Positions 8,701 through 16,483 of a stretch of DNA of 25,974 nucleotides are shown here, piece by piece. Positions within the stretch are counted from its first letter, which is position 1; each line of letters begins with the position of its first letter. The stretch is from CAKAHY01 sp963522175. GTDB lineage: Bacteria; Bacillota; Clostridia; Lachnospirales; Lachnospiraceae. The translations under genes were made by a program, and so were the position numbers. Where the stretch lies: positions 1 to 25,974 of the forward strand of contig CAUQXC010000015.1 of assembly GCA_963522175.1 (NCBI GenBank), in the 5' to 3' direction. The notes under the pieces are model-generated. The model worked only from the letters and a program-made list of their open reading frames with translations. It was not told where the DNA came from and ran no database searches.

Positions 8701-11495
8701 GCAAGGCTTTCCTCTTTTTCATTAAGCTCTACTTCTTCTCTTTCTTTGAGGTAATCAAATAGTGTTCCCTGAACAGGTGTTGCAGCTATTCTTTCTTCTA
8801 CTTCTTCAGGTACTTCAAGCTCTGTTTCTTCTTCAAAACTAAGTTCTCCGTTAAAGACTGACTGAAGCTCCTGCTCATCCATCTGCTTAATAAGTTCTGT
8901 GTCCTTAAGCTCTCTAAAGGTTTTTGGGAAATCTTCTAAAATAAGCCTTTGAGCATTTAGTTCTTTCAATTCTTCAAGATTGAAATATCCCCATTCAGGT
9001 TCAATACCAAGTACAAGTCCAAAGGCATCTCCACTTTCCCTATCGTATTCTGTCATATACCAAGTCCAATTACTTCTAAACGGAATGATATATGCAGCAT
9101 GAACTTGCTTATCTGCTAAAGATACATCTTCCTGTGCATAAAGCTCAGGCACTCTTTCAAGCATTTCATCGGTAATTAAGTTTTCAGGATCATCTTTAGA
9201 ATAATATTGTGTTTCTTTTGCTTCTTCTATCTCTACCTTACTTTCTATTTTCTTTTCCTCAAGATAAAGATTTTTAGAAAGCAGCTCATCAATATGCTTT
9301 GCCACGCTTGACCAAGTAAGAAATACATCACTGCAATCTTTCTTTTGCAATTTAAGTCCCTTAGCATCGTGCCATTCATCGCTTCCCATTGCACCTGAAA
9401 CAGCATGAGAGCTTCCACCTATGCCATACTCATCTTTTAAGAAATTTGCTTTTTCTTGAAGTGTATGGTTTTCTTTGAAAAATTTTGTAATTCGCTCTTT
9501 TCCCTTATCTATTCCGCTTCCTCTTGACAGGGTAGCAAGAACTTCGTCATCTGTAATAAATGACTTTACTTTAGGAAGTTCTGTCAGATTGGTACTATAT
9601 TCCTTTCGTGTCAGCTCAAGCTCCTGTAATCTCTGATAAAGGCTATCTACCTTGTGATAATGAAATCTTAGTACACCTCTGTTTTCTTTGTAGCCTGCTA
9701 AGAACCTACTGTATTCTTTAATTGTGTCCTTTAGGTATTCAGGATTTTTTAATGCCTCAGATAGTCTTTTCGTTTCTTCCGGAAAGCCACCACCTCTTTC
9801 TATAAAATCAAAATAACCCTGTGCTTTTCCTTCTTCGCTTAAATCATGGTATAGATACCATAATGACTCTGAAATTCTGTCCCTTTCATAATCATATGCT
9901 TCAGAAAGTTCTACATTTGTGGCAAACTCACCGCTATTAAGAAGCCCGTTTATTCTACTTGCTGCATCATTCCAGCTTAAAATTTGCGTATCATCTTCTC
10001 TTGCCGAAGTCCCATACGCTAAGTGAATGCCTTTATCCGAATACCAGGAAGATACCTCTCTTTCATCAATATATAGTCCGTTTCCACCCTTAAAGGTATC
10101 TTTGAGGTATTCTCCTAATTCTTCATTGCTCTTTCCTTTGGAAAACTCTGATATAACGGGAAGCCTACCACCATCATGGTTTCCTCCGTTAATAAGGACG
10201 GCATCAATATCCTTATCAGTTAGCGGAATAGTAAGGCTTATCTGTCCATAAGAATTTTCGGGTAAAGAAAAAGAAGCCTTATCAGCTTCTCTTATCTCTG
10301 CTTCAGTATTTTCTTTTAGATTTCCACGATTTCCTTGACGGTCATCTCTTTCAGTGCTGAAATCATCGCCCCATACTGTGGATTGTTCTCGTCCTCTATC
10401 TTCCAAGCTGTCATCAGTTTCGGCTTTTCTGTTCTCATGAACTCTATCGCTTGTTTTTGAATATCCATCAGGTGATTTGTCAGCTTCTTCTCCTTGTATA
10501 GGTCTACCAACATCTCGAAGTGGCTCTGCTCCTCGCTCTGTGAAAGGTAAGTGAGCCTCATCACTGCGTATATCGGATTCGGAAATTCTTTCATGAAGTC
10601 CGTCTGTTCCTCCAAGCTGTTCAGCGTATTCTCCCTGATTTTCTCTATTATCTCGTCCGTACTCTCCATTTCGGAGAACTCGCTCATTTTCATTTCTTTT
10701 CTGATCATCTCGTCGAAGTACATTTTCTTCTACCTCCTCAATTTCTTCTCTAATCTTATTATATCCTGCTTCTTTACCTCTTAAAACTTCTTTATCAAGC
10801 TCTTTACTTTTCTGAATGGTTGCATCAATAATCTTTCCGCTAATATCCGATATGGTTTCGCCAAGACTCATAAGGGAAATACTATCAAGTCTTTCAAAAT
10901 TCTCTCTTAGAAGTTCGTTATCTATCGGATAGTCTACCTTAAATCTTGAAGCAACTGCATGGCTTATTGAGTCCCTCACAAACTTGGTAAAAGATATTCT
11001 ATCCTCATCCGCTATTCTAAGATCATTCATAAGGCTATCTATCTTTTCATCTCCGTAAAGCCTGCTTAAAGAAAAGATATTTTCTAAGATACTTTCACTT
11101 TCCTCATAGCCCTCACTTGTTATCATTTCCTTTAGGACATCCTTATGAACTTCTTTGTCAAACTTCCAAAGATTTACTTCATTGACATCTCTGTTTCTTG
11201 AAACGGTCTGACCTATATCAAAGATATAGTTCACCTTCTTGTATGTGCCGTAGTCCTCTAAAATTGGGATACCCTTTTGTCCTCTCATAACGGTACGGTT
11301 AAAGCGTTCCCTCCAATAGTCGAACTTGGCACAGGCTGTCGCTTCAGGATTTCTATCATAGATACTTAACTGACTTCTAAAGTCGTATCTTTGATTGTTT
11401 CCGACAACCTTTAAAAGCTTCAGGTATTCTGCTTCACTTTGCAAAATATCCAGTTTTACAAGTTCCAAAATGTTATGAAAATCATTTATTCGCAT
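2772..11495 (-). CDS. Giant N6-methylase / SNF2-type helicase of the conjugative element
   Basis: This is a 2907-aa cytoplasmic DNA-processing protein found in Tn1549-type ICEs. Order: an ArdC-like N-terminus (about 30-80; LSIYDRNPEATACAKFD and RGQKGI); a disordered charged linker (about 250-400); several polyvalent-protein segments; a methyltransferase with SAM motif EPSMGVGNF (~1202) and motif IV GNVPFG (~1266); then helicase motifs: Walker A GSGKT (~1924), DEAH (~2086), ATGTPVSN (~2138) and QRAGRIVRQG (~2417). The C-terminus has a DLDNDG module (~2828-2866) shared with the C40 peptidase and the tail SILGQIRAYQEE. The frame is open to a TTG at 11522, but AAGGAGG lies just before the ATG at 11495, so that start is preferred. 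Phage P1 DarB has a comparable methylase-helicase fusion with an antirestriction role; that role here is inference. Confidence 0.88.
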   Translation of the reverse strand: MRINDFHNILELVKLDILQSEAEYLKLLKVVGNNQRYDFRSQLSIYDRNPEATACAKFDYWRERFNRTVMRGQKGIPILEDYGTYKKVNYIFDIGQTVSRNRDVNEVNLWKFDKEVHKDVLKEMITSEGYEESESILENIFSLSRLYGDEKIDSLMNDLRIADEDRISFTKFVRDSISHAVASRFKVDYPIDNELLRENFERLDSISLMSLGETISDISGKIIDATIQKSKELDKEVLRGKEAGYNKIREEIEEVEENVLRRDDQKRNENERVLRNGEYGRDNRENQGEYAEQLGGTDGLHERISESDIRSDEAHLPFTERGAEPLRDVGRPIQGEEADKSPDGYSKTSDRVHENRKAETDDSLEDRGREQSTVWGDDFSTERDDRQGNRGNLKENTEAEIREADKASFSLPENSYGQISLTIPLTDKDIDAVLINGGNHDGGRLPVISEFSKGKSNEELGEYLKDTFKGGNGLYIDEREVSSWYSDKGIHLAYGTSAREDDTQILSWNDAASRINGLLNSGEFATNVELSEAYDYERDRISESLWYLYHDLSEEGKAQGYFDFIERGGGFPEETKRLSEALKNPEYLKDTIKEYSRFLAGYKENRGVLRFHYHKVDSLYQRLQELELTRKEYSTNLTELPKVKSFITDDEVLATLSRGSGIDKGKERITKFFKENHTLQEKANFLKDEYGIGGSSHAVSGAMGSDEWHDAKGLKLQKKDCSDVFLTWSSVAKHIDELLSKNLYLEEKKIESKVEIEEAKETQYYSKDDPENLITDEMLERVPELYAQEDVSLADKQVHAAYIIPFRSNWTWYMTEYDRESGDAFGLVLGIEPEWGYFNLEELKELNAQRLILEDFPKTFRELKDTELIKQMDEQELQSVFNGELSFEEETELEVPEEVEERIAATPVQGTLFDYLKEREEVELNEKEESLADEFAVKTGDTVYFNHEEYTVREISKNQITRRNDLWIDPARSGNHQIPIVAFEDNDDLLKQVSLERPNFIVGDEVKYKDKNYTITRFDDMGNNLKTITVKDNTEYLGGMITGSDVIPYRLESDLDRLFENLTYTKHEKTIEGVEVKKTEAHNFKITEETLPEKLSPSERLNNNFEAISMLNRIERGERDLDINAQEVLSKYVGWGGLADVFDESKEGQWEVARSFLKENLSPSEYEAARESTLTAFYTPKTVIDSVYKTLAGMGFKSGNILEPSMGVGNFIGNLPDEMSKSKFYGVELDSVSGRIGKLLYPESDIQIKGFEETSFSNNFFDAVIGNVPFGEYKVNDREYNKNNFLIHDYFFAKSIDKVRNGGVIAFITSSGTMDKKDESVRRYIATRAEFLGAIRLPNDTFKGVAGTEVTSDIIFLKKRDSIRERDEDWIHLSEDEKGLVYNKYFVDHPEQVLGTMREVSGRFGNTLACLPKENADLKELLTKASEEISKGSTYEEIELLDDEITSISATDDVKNFSYTVIDDEVYYRENSLFVKKEVTDKNKEKIKDYLELNTALKDVIYKQKEDYSDDEVKKAQEKLNEVYDNFSKKHGFINNLSNTRALKEDSNFPLVSSIEILDEEENFKAKGDIFSKRTITKAKTINHVDTSLEALVLSMSEKGYVDFEYMGSLTGKDRPTLIEELRGEIYLNIREEQNFYRPLSFNLEDGDLPFACANGSNSYKFGYVTKDEYLSGNIRDKIAIVDSYLAKLRQTERELPHLGYAEDGKEKELISYEMNRLEYQKAELTKVLPKELEASEINVRLGATWIPIKDIEKFIFETLKTPGWARWDIKVKFSNLTSEWNIEGKSKDRGNDLAEMTYGTSRVSAYKLIEDALNLKETKVFDQIVNSDGSKTSVLNKKETLLAGQKQELLKEEFKNWIFSDQERRNRLVKLYNERFNSIRNREYDGSNLSFEGMTTEIDLRPHQRNAIARSLYGGNTLLAHVVGSGKTFEMVASAMESKRLGMCSKSLFVVPNHLTGQIGREFMQLYPSANIMVADKKDFEPKNRKRFTGRIATGEYDAVVIGHTQFEKIPMSKEYQEKHIQDQIDEIINYVEEYKHDRNQNFTVKQLEKTKKKLETRLEKLNDDFKKDDVITFEELGVDKLFIDEAHNYKNLYLYTKMRNVAGIGQSEAFKSSDMFMKCRYMDEMTGGKGIVFATGTPVSNSMTELYTMQRYLQYESLKKNNLEHFDSWASTFGETQSAFELSPEGTGYRVKTRFSKFYNLPELMSMFKEVADIQTADMLNLPTPEAHYEVIKTLPSEEQKEILKSLSERADDVRNRVVEPDEDNMLKITNDGKKLALDQRLINPLLPDNPDSKVNVCVKNVFAIWDKTRKDRSTQLLFSDMSTPKGDGEFNIYDDIREKLVAMGIPKEEIAFIHEANSDKQKDELFAKVRKGDVRILLGSTQKMGAGTNVQNKLIALHDLDVPWRPADLEQRAGRIVRQGNENKEVNIYRYVTENTFDAYLWQTIENKQKFISQIMTSKTPVRVAEDVDESSLNYAEIKALATGDPKIKEKMDLDNEVTKLKMLEANYKSNRYRLEDKVAKNYPEEIARTEKLIESVKKDILEVEPKAEGEEKFTSITIGGVKILDKKLAGERLLEAISKVKINESKVIGKYRNMDLEVSYNFFTNEHNFSLNGAAKHSGELGTSADGNITRLDNALEKMTEKLKRLEEKLFSTKEQLENAKEELQKPFEKADELKNKVLRLAELNKLLDMGEVEEKKNDNPLVEDVKRAIIDFCNREYEENHSYDEFDALYPDLKHIGIAYTDTPDERHGIQFELDLENYTATQYVNDVVVSHYDYVKENGSVEKALDVIKFEMENGEFNTFVSVDEEELKQAMGLEIDDEGNFYDPLSKDLDNDGIADRYDNDFKDSDYFESTYDVEDNLHTKEEATQKTGDKPSILGQIRAYQEESKTEEKQTAKEQEYVR
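2903..3015 (-). repeat. DxDxDG module, copy in the helicase gene
   Basis: It encodes DPLSKDLDNDGIADRYDND continuing to ...DSDYFESTYDVEDNLHTK near the helicase C-terminus. It is the second copy of the module at 18407-18520. The DxDxDGxxDxxD spacing resembles calcium-binding loops of the dockerin/thrombospondin-3 kind, though metal binding is inference. Confidence 0.85.
10316..10723 (-). CDS. Nested TnpV-like ORF inside the helicase gene
   Basis: This is a 135-aa ORF on the same strand as the helicase gene but in another frame, lying over the linker (helicase residues ~258-393). It has its own AGGAGG (10733-10738), 9 nt before the ATG. Its composition is that of a folded helical protein, unlike the low-complexity helicase frame at the same bases. 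The pattern RLTYLSQSEEQ, then FEMLVDLYKEKKLTNHLMDI, then NNPQYGAMISALKE and a final EIVEI resembles TnpV proteins of Tn4451-type elements by eye. TnpV function is unclear. The main alternative is a chance open frame. Confidence 0.5.
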   Translation of the reverse strand: MYFDEMIRKEMKMSEFSEMESTDEIIEKIRENTLNSLEEQTDFMKEFPNPIYAVMRLTYLSQSEEQSHFEMLVDLYKEKKLTNHLMDIQKQAIEFMRTEKPKLMTAWKIEDENNPQYGAMISALKEMTVKEIVEI

Positions 11496-11516
11496 TTTTA
11501 CCTCCTTCTTTTTTCC

Positions 11517-11556
11517 AAACAAAAAAGGTGGTTAGATTTTACTCTAATCACCTTTT
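11517..11556 (-). terminator. Terminator of the AlbA-type ATPase gene
   Basis: On the minus strand AAAAGGTG (11556-11549) then TTAGA pairs with TCTAA then CACCTTTT (11530-11523), with one A-C mismatch, followed by further T. It lies between the ATPase stop and the helicase ribosome site, so it separates the two genes. Confidence 0.75.
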
Positions 11557-11577
11557 GATTCTATGACCTTGTTTATT

Positions 11578-13119
11578 CTATTTCATTACTACCCATTTAC
11601 CTGATTTGGTAGAGCCTTCTCTTTTAATCTTACCATCTGCTCTTAATTTTTTTATGTGATAACGAACTCCGTCAAAAGAAACATTTAAATGTTCCGCAAT
11701 TTGTTTTGCTGTAATGTTTGGCTCCATCATCATCAATTCAATAATTCTATTCGGTACGGATTTCTCAATTTTTATTTCTTGGGTAGTTTCTTGGGTAGTT
11801 TCTTGGGTAGCACTACCATTAAACTCCTTTAAAAACTCTGCATTTATACCCATAACTGCGTTAGTATAGTTATCTTCTTCATTGTCCGGATAAAACTTAA
11901 GCTCAGGAGAACCATTTTCTAATAGTGCATCTTTTGCACGCCTTATTCCTGATCCGTAAGACTCTATCAAGTTTAATGAAAAGAACATATCTTTAAGTTC
12001 TTTATTAAGATACTGCCTTCTGTCAAAACTTCTATCCCTATTAAGAGCTTCGATAGTTACAGGAGGAAGTGGTCTGTTATGGTTTACAAAAGAAATTCTA
12101 TCCTTGTAAATATAGATTCCTACATATTCAGGCGTATCATATTCTTTATGCAAAATAGCGTTAGTAGCAAGTTCCTCAAATGCCGTAAGAGGATAGTTAT
12201 AGATAATCTTATGCTCAATTTTATCAGCTTCCCTTATGGTGTATGAAGCCATAATATTATCTTCAAAATACTTGCTGACTTGTTTTGCCTGTATCCAAAC
12301 TGGACCATCAAATCTTTTTGATTCCATTTTATCCGTTCCGTCAATTTCTCTTATGATTTCAACATGGGCATTTGGAATAAATTTATTTGGTGTTTCCGCA
12401 AACATCAGCACAGCAAAATTTTTAGCTCTATAACCGCCATACTCACTTTCACTAACAAGTCCCATACTCTTTGCCATATCCAACTTAGACATTTCTCTAA
12501 TATCTTTCTTTGCTCCCGTCTGAAGCAGATATTCTTTCATATATTCATAGCTTAAATCATCTATGGTAGCTGTATCATTGAGATTGGAACTAAAAGAAAA
12601 GTTTGCAAATTTCTTTAAAAGTTCAAATTCTTCGGTTGGATTTGGAAGTCTTGAATCTCTGCCGACTCTGATATATCTTCCTGCCTTTAGCTTAATATCT
12701 TTATCCCTTTCCGCCCTTTCACTTGTTTGAAACGGTCCATTACTACCACTCTCTACCGCAACTACGATATAATATTCATCATCAATTTTGTCCGTAATAA
12801 TATGGTAATTTATTTTAGGATGGATATTAGAAAGAAGAGATTTTAATTCATTTTCAATACCTTCAACTTTAGACTCTTTTATCCCCTCTATCGGTCTTTT
12901 CGGAATTGCCTTTTCTCCTGTTTCTTTATTATCAACTTCTTCAATCCCAACAAACAACAAGCCTATCTCATTGTTCATATAGTTATTGGCAAAGGCACAA
13001 GCAGTTTTTAGAATTTTATCTTTAAAATTTACCGACTTTTTATATTCGATAAAACTGCTCTCTATATTTTGATTTTCAAGAATGTTATGAGCCATTCTCT
13101 TTATATCTAAAAGCTGCAT
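11578..13119 (-). CDS. AlbA_2/Schlafen-type ATP-binding protein with winged helix
   Basis: This 513-aa protein belongs to the COG2865 type. Residues ~15-160 form the AlbA_2 (Schlafen-like) domain: IESSFIEYKKSVN, then LLFVGIEEVD, then AGRYIRVGRDSRLP. Residues ~310-410 carry a GHKL-type ATPase fold (AFEELATNAILHKEY and ESYGSGIRRAKDAL, the N box and G box). A spacer TQETTQETTQE, encoded by 12-bp repeats, leads to a C-terminal winged helix (~455-513; ITAKQIAEHLNVSFDGVRYHIKKL). It is usually called a transcriptional regulator, but the target is unknown; some relatives are linked to phage defence. AAGGAGG precedes the ATG. It has its own promoter and terminator and sits between topB and the helicase gene, so it looks like an inserted autonomous gene. 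Confidence 0.8.
   Translation of the reverse strand: MQLLDIKRMAHNILENQNIESSFIEYKKSVNFKDKILKTACAFANNYMNNEIGLLFVGIEEVDNKETGEKAIPKRPIEGIKESKVEGIENELKSLLSNIHPKINYHIITDKIDDEYYIVVAVESGSNGPFQTSERAERDKDIKLKAGRYIRVGRDSRLPNPTEEFELLKKFANFSFSSNLNDTATIDDLSYEYMKEYLLQTGAKKDIREMSKLDMAKSMGLVSESEYGGYRAKNFAVLMFAETPNKFIPNAHVEIIREIDGTDKMESKRFDGPVWIQAKQVSKYFEDNIMASYTIREADKIEHKIIYNYPLTAFEELATNAILHKEYDTPEYVGIYIYKDRISFVNHNRPLPPVTIEALNRDRSFDRRQYLNKELKDMFFSLNLIESYGSGIRRAKDALLENGSPELKFYPDNEEDNYTNAVMGINAEFLKEFNGSATQETTQETTQEIKIEKSVPNRIIELMMMEPNITAKQIAEHLNVSFDGVRYHIKKLRADGKIKREGSTKSGKWVVMK
11782..11818. repeat. 12-bp tandem repeat in the ATPase gene
   Basis: Three in-frame units of TTGGGTAGTTTC (the last partial) encode the TQET repeats that link the ATPase and winged-helix domains. 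Slippage here would change linker length in steps of four residues without breaking the frame. Such TQE repeats are common in this family. Confidence 0.75.
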
Positions 13120-13152
13120 AATACCTCCTTTTCAAAAAAAATATTTCAATAT

Positions 13153-13181
13153 ATTATAGCACTTTTAGGGTATTTTTTCCA
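13153..13181 (-). promoter_or_regulatory. Promoter of the AlbA-type ATPase gene
   Basis: An extended -10 TGCTATAAT (TATAAT at 13153-13158) with -35-like TGGAAA (13176-13181) and a 17-nt spacer. It lies between the topB stop and the ATPase start, so the ATPase can be expressed independently of the transfer operon. Confidence 0.7.
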
Positions 13182-13200
13182 CTCTGATATTAGTTACCTC

Positions 13201-14907
13201 TTACTTTGTATATGTAAAAACCGCCTCTTTTATATCATTTTCAATCGCTTCTAAAAATTCTTCCTTTGAAGATTTTCCCTGAGCAATATCCGATAATTCC
13301 ATTTCCCATTTTGCTGTCGTTTCTGCCGACTTAAAGTTATCAGCTACAATCGTTACAAGACTAATTCCTTTATGAGTGGCTATAAGATTTTTCTTATCCC
13401 TTTCTACAAATCCCTTAAATATTAAGTTTTCAATAATTCCTGCCCTTGTTGCAGGTGTTCCAAGTCCTTTTCTTTCCACTTCTACACCTTTTTCTAAGGC
13501 TTCATTTCCTGCAATCTCCATAGCTTTTAAAAGCGTATCTTCAGTAAAGTGTTTCGGAGGTTGGGTAAATTTTTCTTTTATCTCTTTATTTTCAACGCTC
13601 AAAACATCACCAACACTTACATCGGGCAATACAGCATCTTCACTCTTTTTTGATTTGTATTCTTTAAGGTATTTGCTAAAGCCTTCATCCTTAATTACCT
13701 TACCTGAACTTGTAAATTCAAAACCATCAAATGAAGCTACCATCTTTGTTGTATTTTCAATAAGCGGATAGCCTACACTTGCATGAAATTTATCTGATAT
13801 AAGGAAGTAAACTTTTGCTTCACTTAAAGGTAATTCAGAAACATCTTCTTTTACTGAACTGATTGTCGGTATGATTGCATGATGGTCCGTAACCTTTTTA
13901 GAGTTAAATACTACCTTGATACGCTCTGTATCAAAGTCATTTTTACCCAAAATGTTGTTGACTGTACTCACAATCATATCCTCTGTTAAACATCTGCTGT
14001 CTGTTCTGGGGTAAGTAATCAGTTTCTTTTCATACAGGCTTTGAGCATAGTCAAGTGTCTGCTTGGCACTATATCCAAAATATTTATTGCACTCCCTTTG
14101 AAGTGTTGTCAAGTCAAAAGGCAAATCGGGCTTTGTTATTTTCTCTTTTTGAATAATATTGGTTATTTCAATCTTATCGCCTACTAAATTTAAGAGCTGT
14201 TCAGCAGCAACTTCATCATCAATTCTGTCTGTGGAGAGTGTAAATCCATTTGTGGACAGCTCTACTATATAATATTTTTCTTTCTGAAAATTTGCTATCT
14301 CATCATCTCTTTTTACAATCATAGCAAGAGTAGGCGTCTGTACTCTTCCAATAGAGTAATTTTGCTGATAAAGGCAAGAATAAAGTCTACTGATATTCAT
14401 ACCGACAAGCCAGTCTGCTACTGCTCTTGCCTGTGCTGATTCAAAGAGATTATCATAGTCCTTTCCATCTTTTAGATTATCAAATCCCTCTTTAATCGCA
14501 CTATCTTCCATAGAAGAAATCCAAAGGCGCTTCATCTTCTTTTTGCACTTCGCTGCGTTATATACAAGTCTAAATATAGCTTCTCCTTCTCTTCCTGCGT
14601 CGGACGCATTAATAACAGAATCTATTTCTTTATCATTCATCAGCTTTTTAAGGATATTAAACTGTTTCCTCGTGGATTTTGCTATCTCATACTTATAGTT
14701 CTTTGGAACAATCGGTAAATCTGTAATATTCCATTTAGCATATTTTTCATCATAAGAATCGGGATTTGCCATTTGAATTAGGTGTCCAACGCACCAGCTC
14801 ACCCTATATCCGTTTCCTTCATAATATCCGTCTTTCTTTTTATTTGCTCCAATAACCTTTGCAATGGAGATTGCAACACTCGGCTTTTCTGCAATAACTA
14901 ACTTCAT
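13201..14907 (-). CDS. topB: DNA topoisomerase III (type IA)
   Basis: This 568-aa type IA topoisomerase relaxes or decatenates DNA during transfer or replication of the element. The TOPRIM domain starts with MKLVIAEKPSVAISIAKVIG and carries SDAGREGEAIFR (~103). The catalytic tyrosine is in LITYPRTDSR (~300), followed by the family motif HHAIIPT. The frame extends to 14979, but AGGAGG lies before the ATG at 14907, which starts the conserved MKLVIAEKPS sequence, so that start is chosen. It is shorter than free-standing Bacillota TopB (about 700 aa): the C-terminus ends after the core and no Cys zinc ribbon is present. It is preceded by DUF4366 and followed by the autonomous ATPase gene. Confidence 0.93.
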   Translation of the reverse strand: MKLVIAEKPSVAISIAKVIGANKKKDGYYEGNGYRVSWCVGHLIQMANPDSYDEKYAKWNITDLPIVPKNYKYEIAKSTRKQFNILKKLMNDKEIDSVINASDAGREGEAIFRLVYNAAKCKKKMKRLWISSMEDSAIKEGFDNLKDGKDYDNLFESAQARAVADWLVGMNISRLYSCLYQQNYSIGRVQTPTLAMIVKRDDEIANFQKEKYYIVELSTNGFTLSTDRIDDEVAAEQLLNLVGDKIEITNIIQKEKITKPDLPFDLTTLQRECNKYFGYSAKQTLDYAQSLYEKKLITYPRTDSRCLTEDMIVSTVNNILGKNDFDTERIKVVFNSKKVTDHHAIIPTISSVKEDVSELPLSEAKVYFLISDKFHASVGYPLIENTTKMVASFDGFEFTSSGKVIKDEGFSKYLKEYKSKKSEDAVLPDVSVGDVLSVENKEIKEKFTQPPKHFTEDTLLKAMEIAGNEALEKGVEVERKGLGTPATRAGIIENLIFKGFVERDKKNLIATHKGISLVTIVADNFKSAETTAKWEMELSDIAQGKSSKEEFLEAIENDIKEAVFTYTK

Positions 14908-15001
14908 CTGTGTTTTCCTCCTGTTATAAATCAAAATAGAGCGAAAGATATTACTCTCCCGCCCTAACTTTGCACCCAAAATAATATGTTTTTAGGTGCG
15001 T

Positions 15002-16483
15002 TTATTCTTCATCTTCTACTTCATCTGCATCATTTATTTCTTCCTCGCTTTCAGATTCAGAAAAGAAATCATCATCTTCCTCCTCTAAGGCTTCAAGTTC
15101 TTTATCTTCTTTCTTTTTCACAACCTTAAAATAGTAGCCTGCTCCTAATGCACCACCTACTACAAGAAGCAAAATAATATAGGTTCCTAAATTACCCTTT
15201 TCGTCCTTCTTCTCAGGCTTTACTTCTTCCTTAACAGGTTCTTCTTTTACTACTTCCTGCTTTGGTGCTTCTTTTTTCTCCACCATGTTAATCAAATCAT
15301 CTTCAGATACTTCCGTAAGAAGCATTACATTCTCACTATCTTCATCATGATTGATGATTAAATAAAAGGTCTTACCGTTTTTCGTTTGAAAGGTAATAAA
15401 CTGCCTTGCATCTGCCGAATACTGATCCGTTTCTTTGTTATCGCTGCTATCTCCATGATGAATCGGATACTCCTTATTTGCATTATCTTTATTCTCCGTA
15501 ACGGATGCTCTCGTCTTTGACGGAGATGAAGCTACTCCCTTGTTAGTGTTTACACTCTTACTTGCAGACTCCATTGATGAATCCTGACTGTTATTCGCAG
15601 GAGCTTTTGCCGTCAACTTATTAGGATAGCGAACTTCCTTTTCTTTCTCCTTTACTTCCGTTTTACCTTTGCCGGTATCCTTTGTAGTATTACCTGAGCT
15701 TACCGAATCCGATGAGCCTTTACCGGTACTACTTACAGAAGTCTGTGGTGTTCGAGGAGAAATACCTGAACTTGTCTTAATTTCGGAAATAGGACTAATC
15801 GGTGTAACTGATTGTGATGTTACAGGAGCTTTATTTGTTTCAGTTGCCTTTTTCTCAAGCTCTTTCACCTTTTCCGTCAGCTTATCTATTTCCTTTTTCA
15901 TATCTTCTGATAAGTCCTTATTTTTCTTATCTTTCTTCATTTTTTCTTTCAAGCTATCAATTTCATCTTCAAGGTCTTTAATTTTATTCTTTTGCTTATC
16001 ACTTAATTTGTCTTTGTCCTTAAGTTCGCAATTTAACTTATCAAGTTTATCCTGAAGCTCTTTTGCCTCTTTTTCTATTTTTGAAATATCGTCTTTAGAA
16101 AGTTCTGTCTGTGTTTCCTTATTCTTAATCTCTATCTTTGCTACCTTACGGATAATCTCATCTTTTCCATCTCCCTTTATCTCATAAAACAGAAACTCAT
16201 CAATGAATTTCATATCATCAGGGAGCATTGGAAGATCTCCGCTATCAATAAGTTGTCCTTTCTCAGCCTTTATCTTTTCTTCCTTAAAGACCTTTTCATC
16301 TTCAAAGATATACCTTACATTTACTTCAACTTCCGTTTGAACAGCTTCGTTTTTTGTTGGAGATTCAGATTTTTGCTCCTGTGCATAAACAACCGTCCAA
16401 AGACCTAAAATACAACTAATACTTACAATTACCGCAAGTGCTACCGTCCAAAACTTATTATTCTTTTTCAAACTGGTTTTCAT
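15002..16483 (-). CDS. CD1107/DUF4366 cell-surface protein of the transfer apparatus
   Basis: This 493-aa protein is anchored outside the membrane. Residues 12-35 form a signal peptide (FWTVALAVIVSISCILGLWTVVYAQ). Residues ~40-110 look folded; ~120-215 are a lysine/glutamate coiled coil; ~220-350 are Ser/Thr/Pro-rich and probably span the wall; ~360-400 contain the conserved QFITFQTKNGKTFYLIINHDE... core of DUF4366. One transmembrane helix (~430-450, YIILLLVVGGALGAGYYF) precedes an acidic cytoplasmic tail. GGAG precedes the ATG. The first 26 nt overlap the DUF4315 gene, so translation is probably coupled. The role in the family is unknown; extracellular contact with recipients is a guess from topology. 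Confidence 0.85.
   Translation of the reverse strand: MKTSLKKNNKFWTVALAVIVSISCILGLWTVVYAQEQKSESPTKNEAVQTEVEVNVRYIFEDEKVFKEEKIKAEKGQLIDSGDLPMLPDDMKFIDEFLFYEIKGDGKDEIIRKVAKIEIKNKETQTELSKDDISKIEKEAKELQDKLDKLNCELKDKDKLSDKQKNKIKDLEDEIDSLKEKMKKDKKNKDLSEDMKKEIDKLTEKVKELEKKATETNKAPVTSQSVTPISPISEIKTSSGISPRTPQTSVSSTGKGSSDSVSSGNTTKDTGKGKTEVKEKEKEVRYPNKLTAKAPANNSQDSSMESASKSVNTNKGVASSPSKTRASVTENKDNANKEYPIHHGDSSDNKETDQYSADARQFITFQTKNGKTFYLIINHDEDSENVMLLTEVSEDDLINMVEKKEAPKQEVVKEEPVKEEVKPEKKDEKGNLGTYIILLLVVGGALGAGYYFKVVKKKEDKELEALEEEDDDFFSESESEEEINDADEVEDEE

Noticed and set aside
11496..11522. TTG start nine codons upstream of the helicase ATG
   Set aside because: The added codons consist of the ribosome-binding region of the ATG at 11495, and no separate ribosome site precedes the TTG.
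11782..11818. Short tandem repeat as a CRISPR or mobile-element signature
   Set aside because: The units are in-frame 12-mers without spacers and encode a linker common in the family. No CRISPR array, tRNA or rRNA was seen anywhere in the window.
14908..14979. Longer N-terminus for topoisomerase III
   Set aside because: The conserved family start MKLVIAEKPS coincides with an ATG behind AGGAGG; the upstream codons lie in the intergenic region.
14935..15001. Hairpins between the DUF4366 gene and topB (GCACC/GGTGC and AGAG/CTCT) as a terminator
   Set aside because: There is no U-tract on the minus strand, stems are short, and topB follows at a normal operon distance.
15669..16055. 128-codon plus-strand frame rich in Ser, Phe and Leu
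   Set aside because: It is the complement of the Lys/Glu-rich coiled coil of the DUF4366 gene; such shadows arise from composition.
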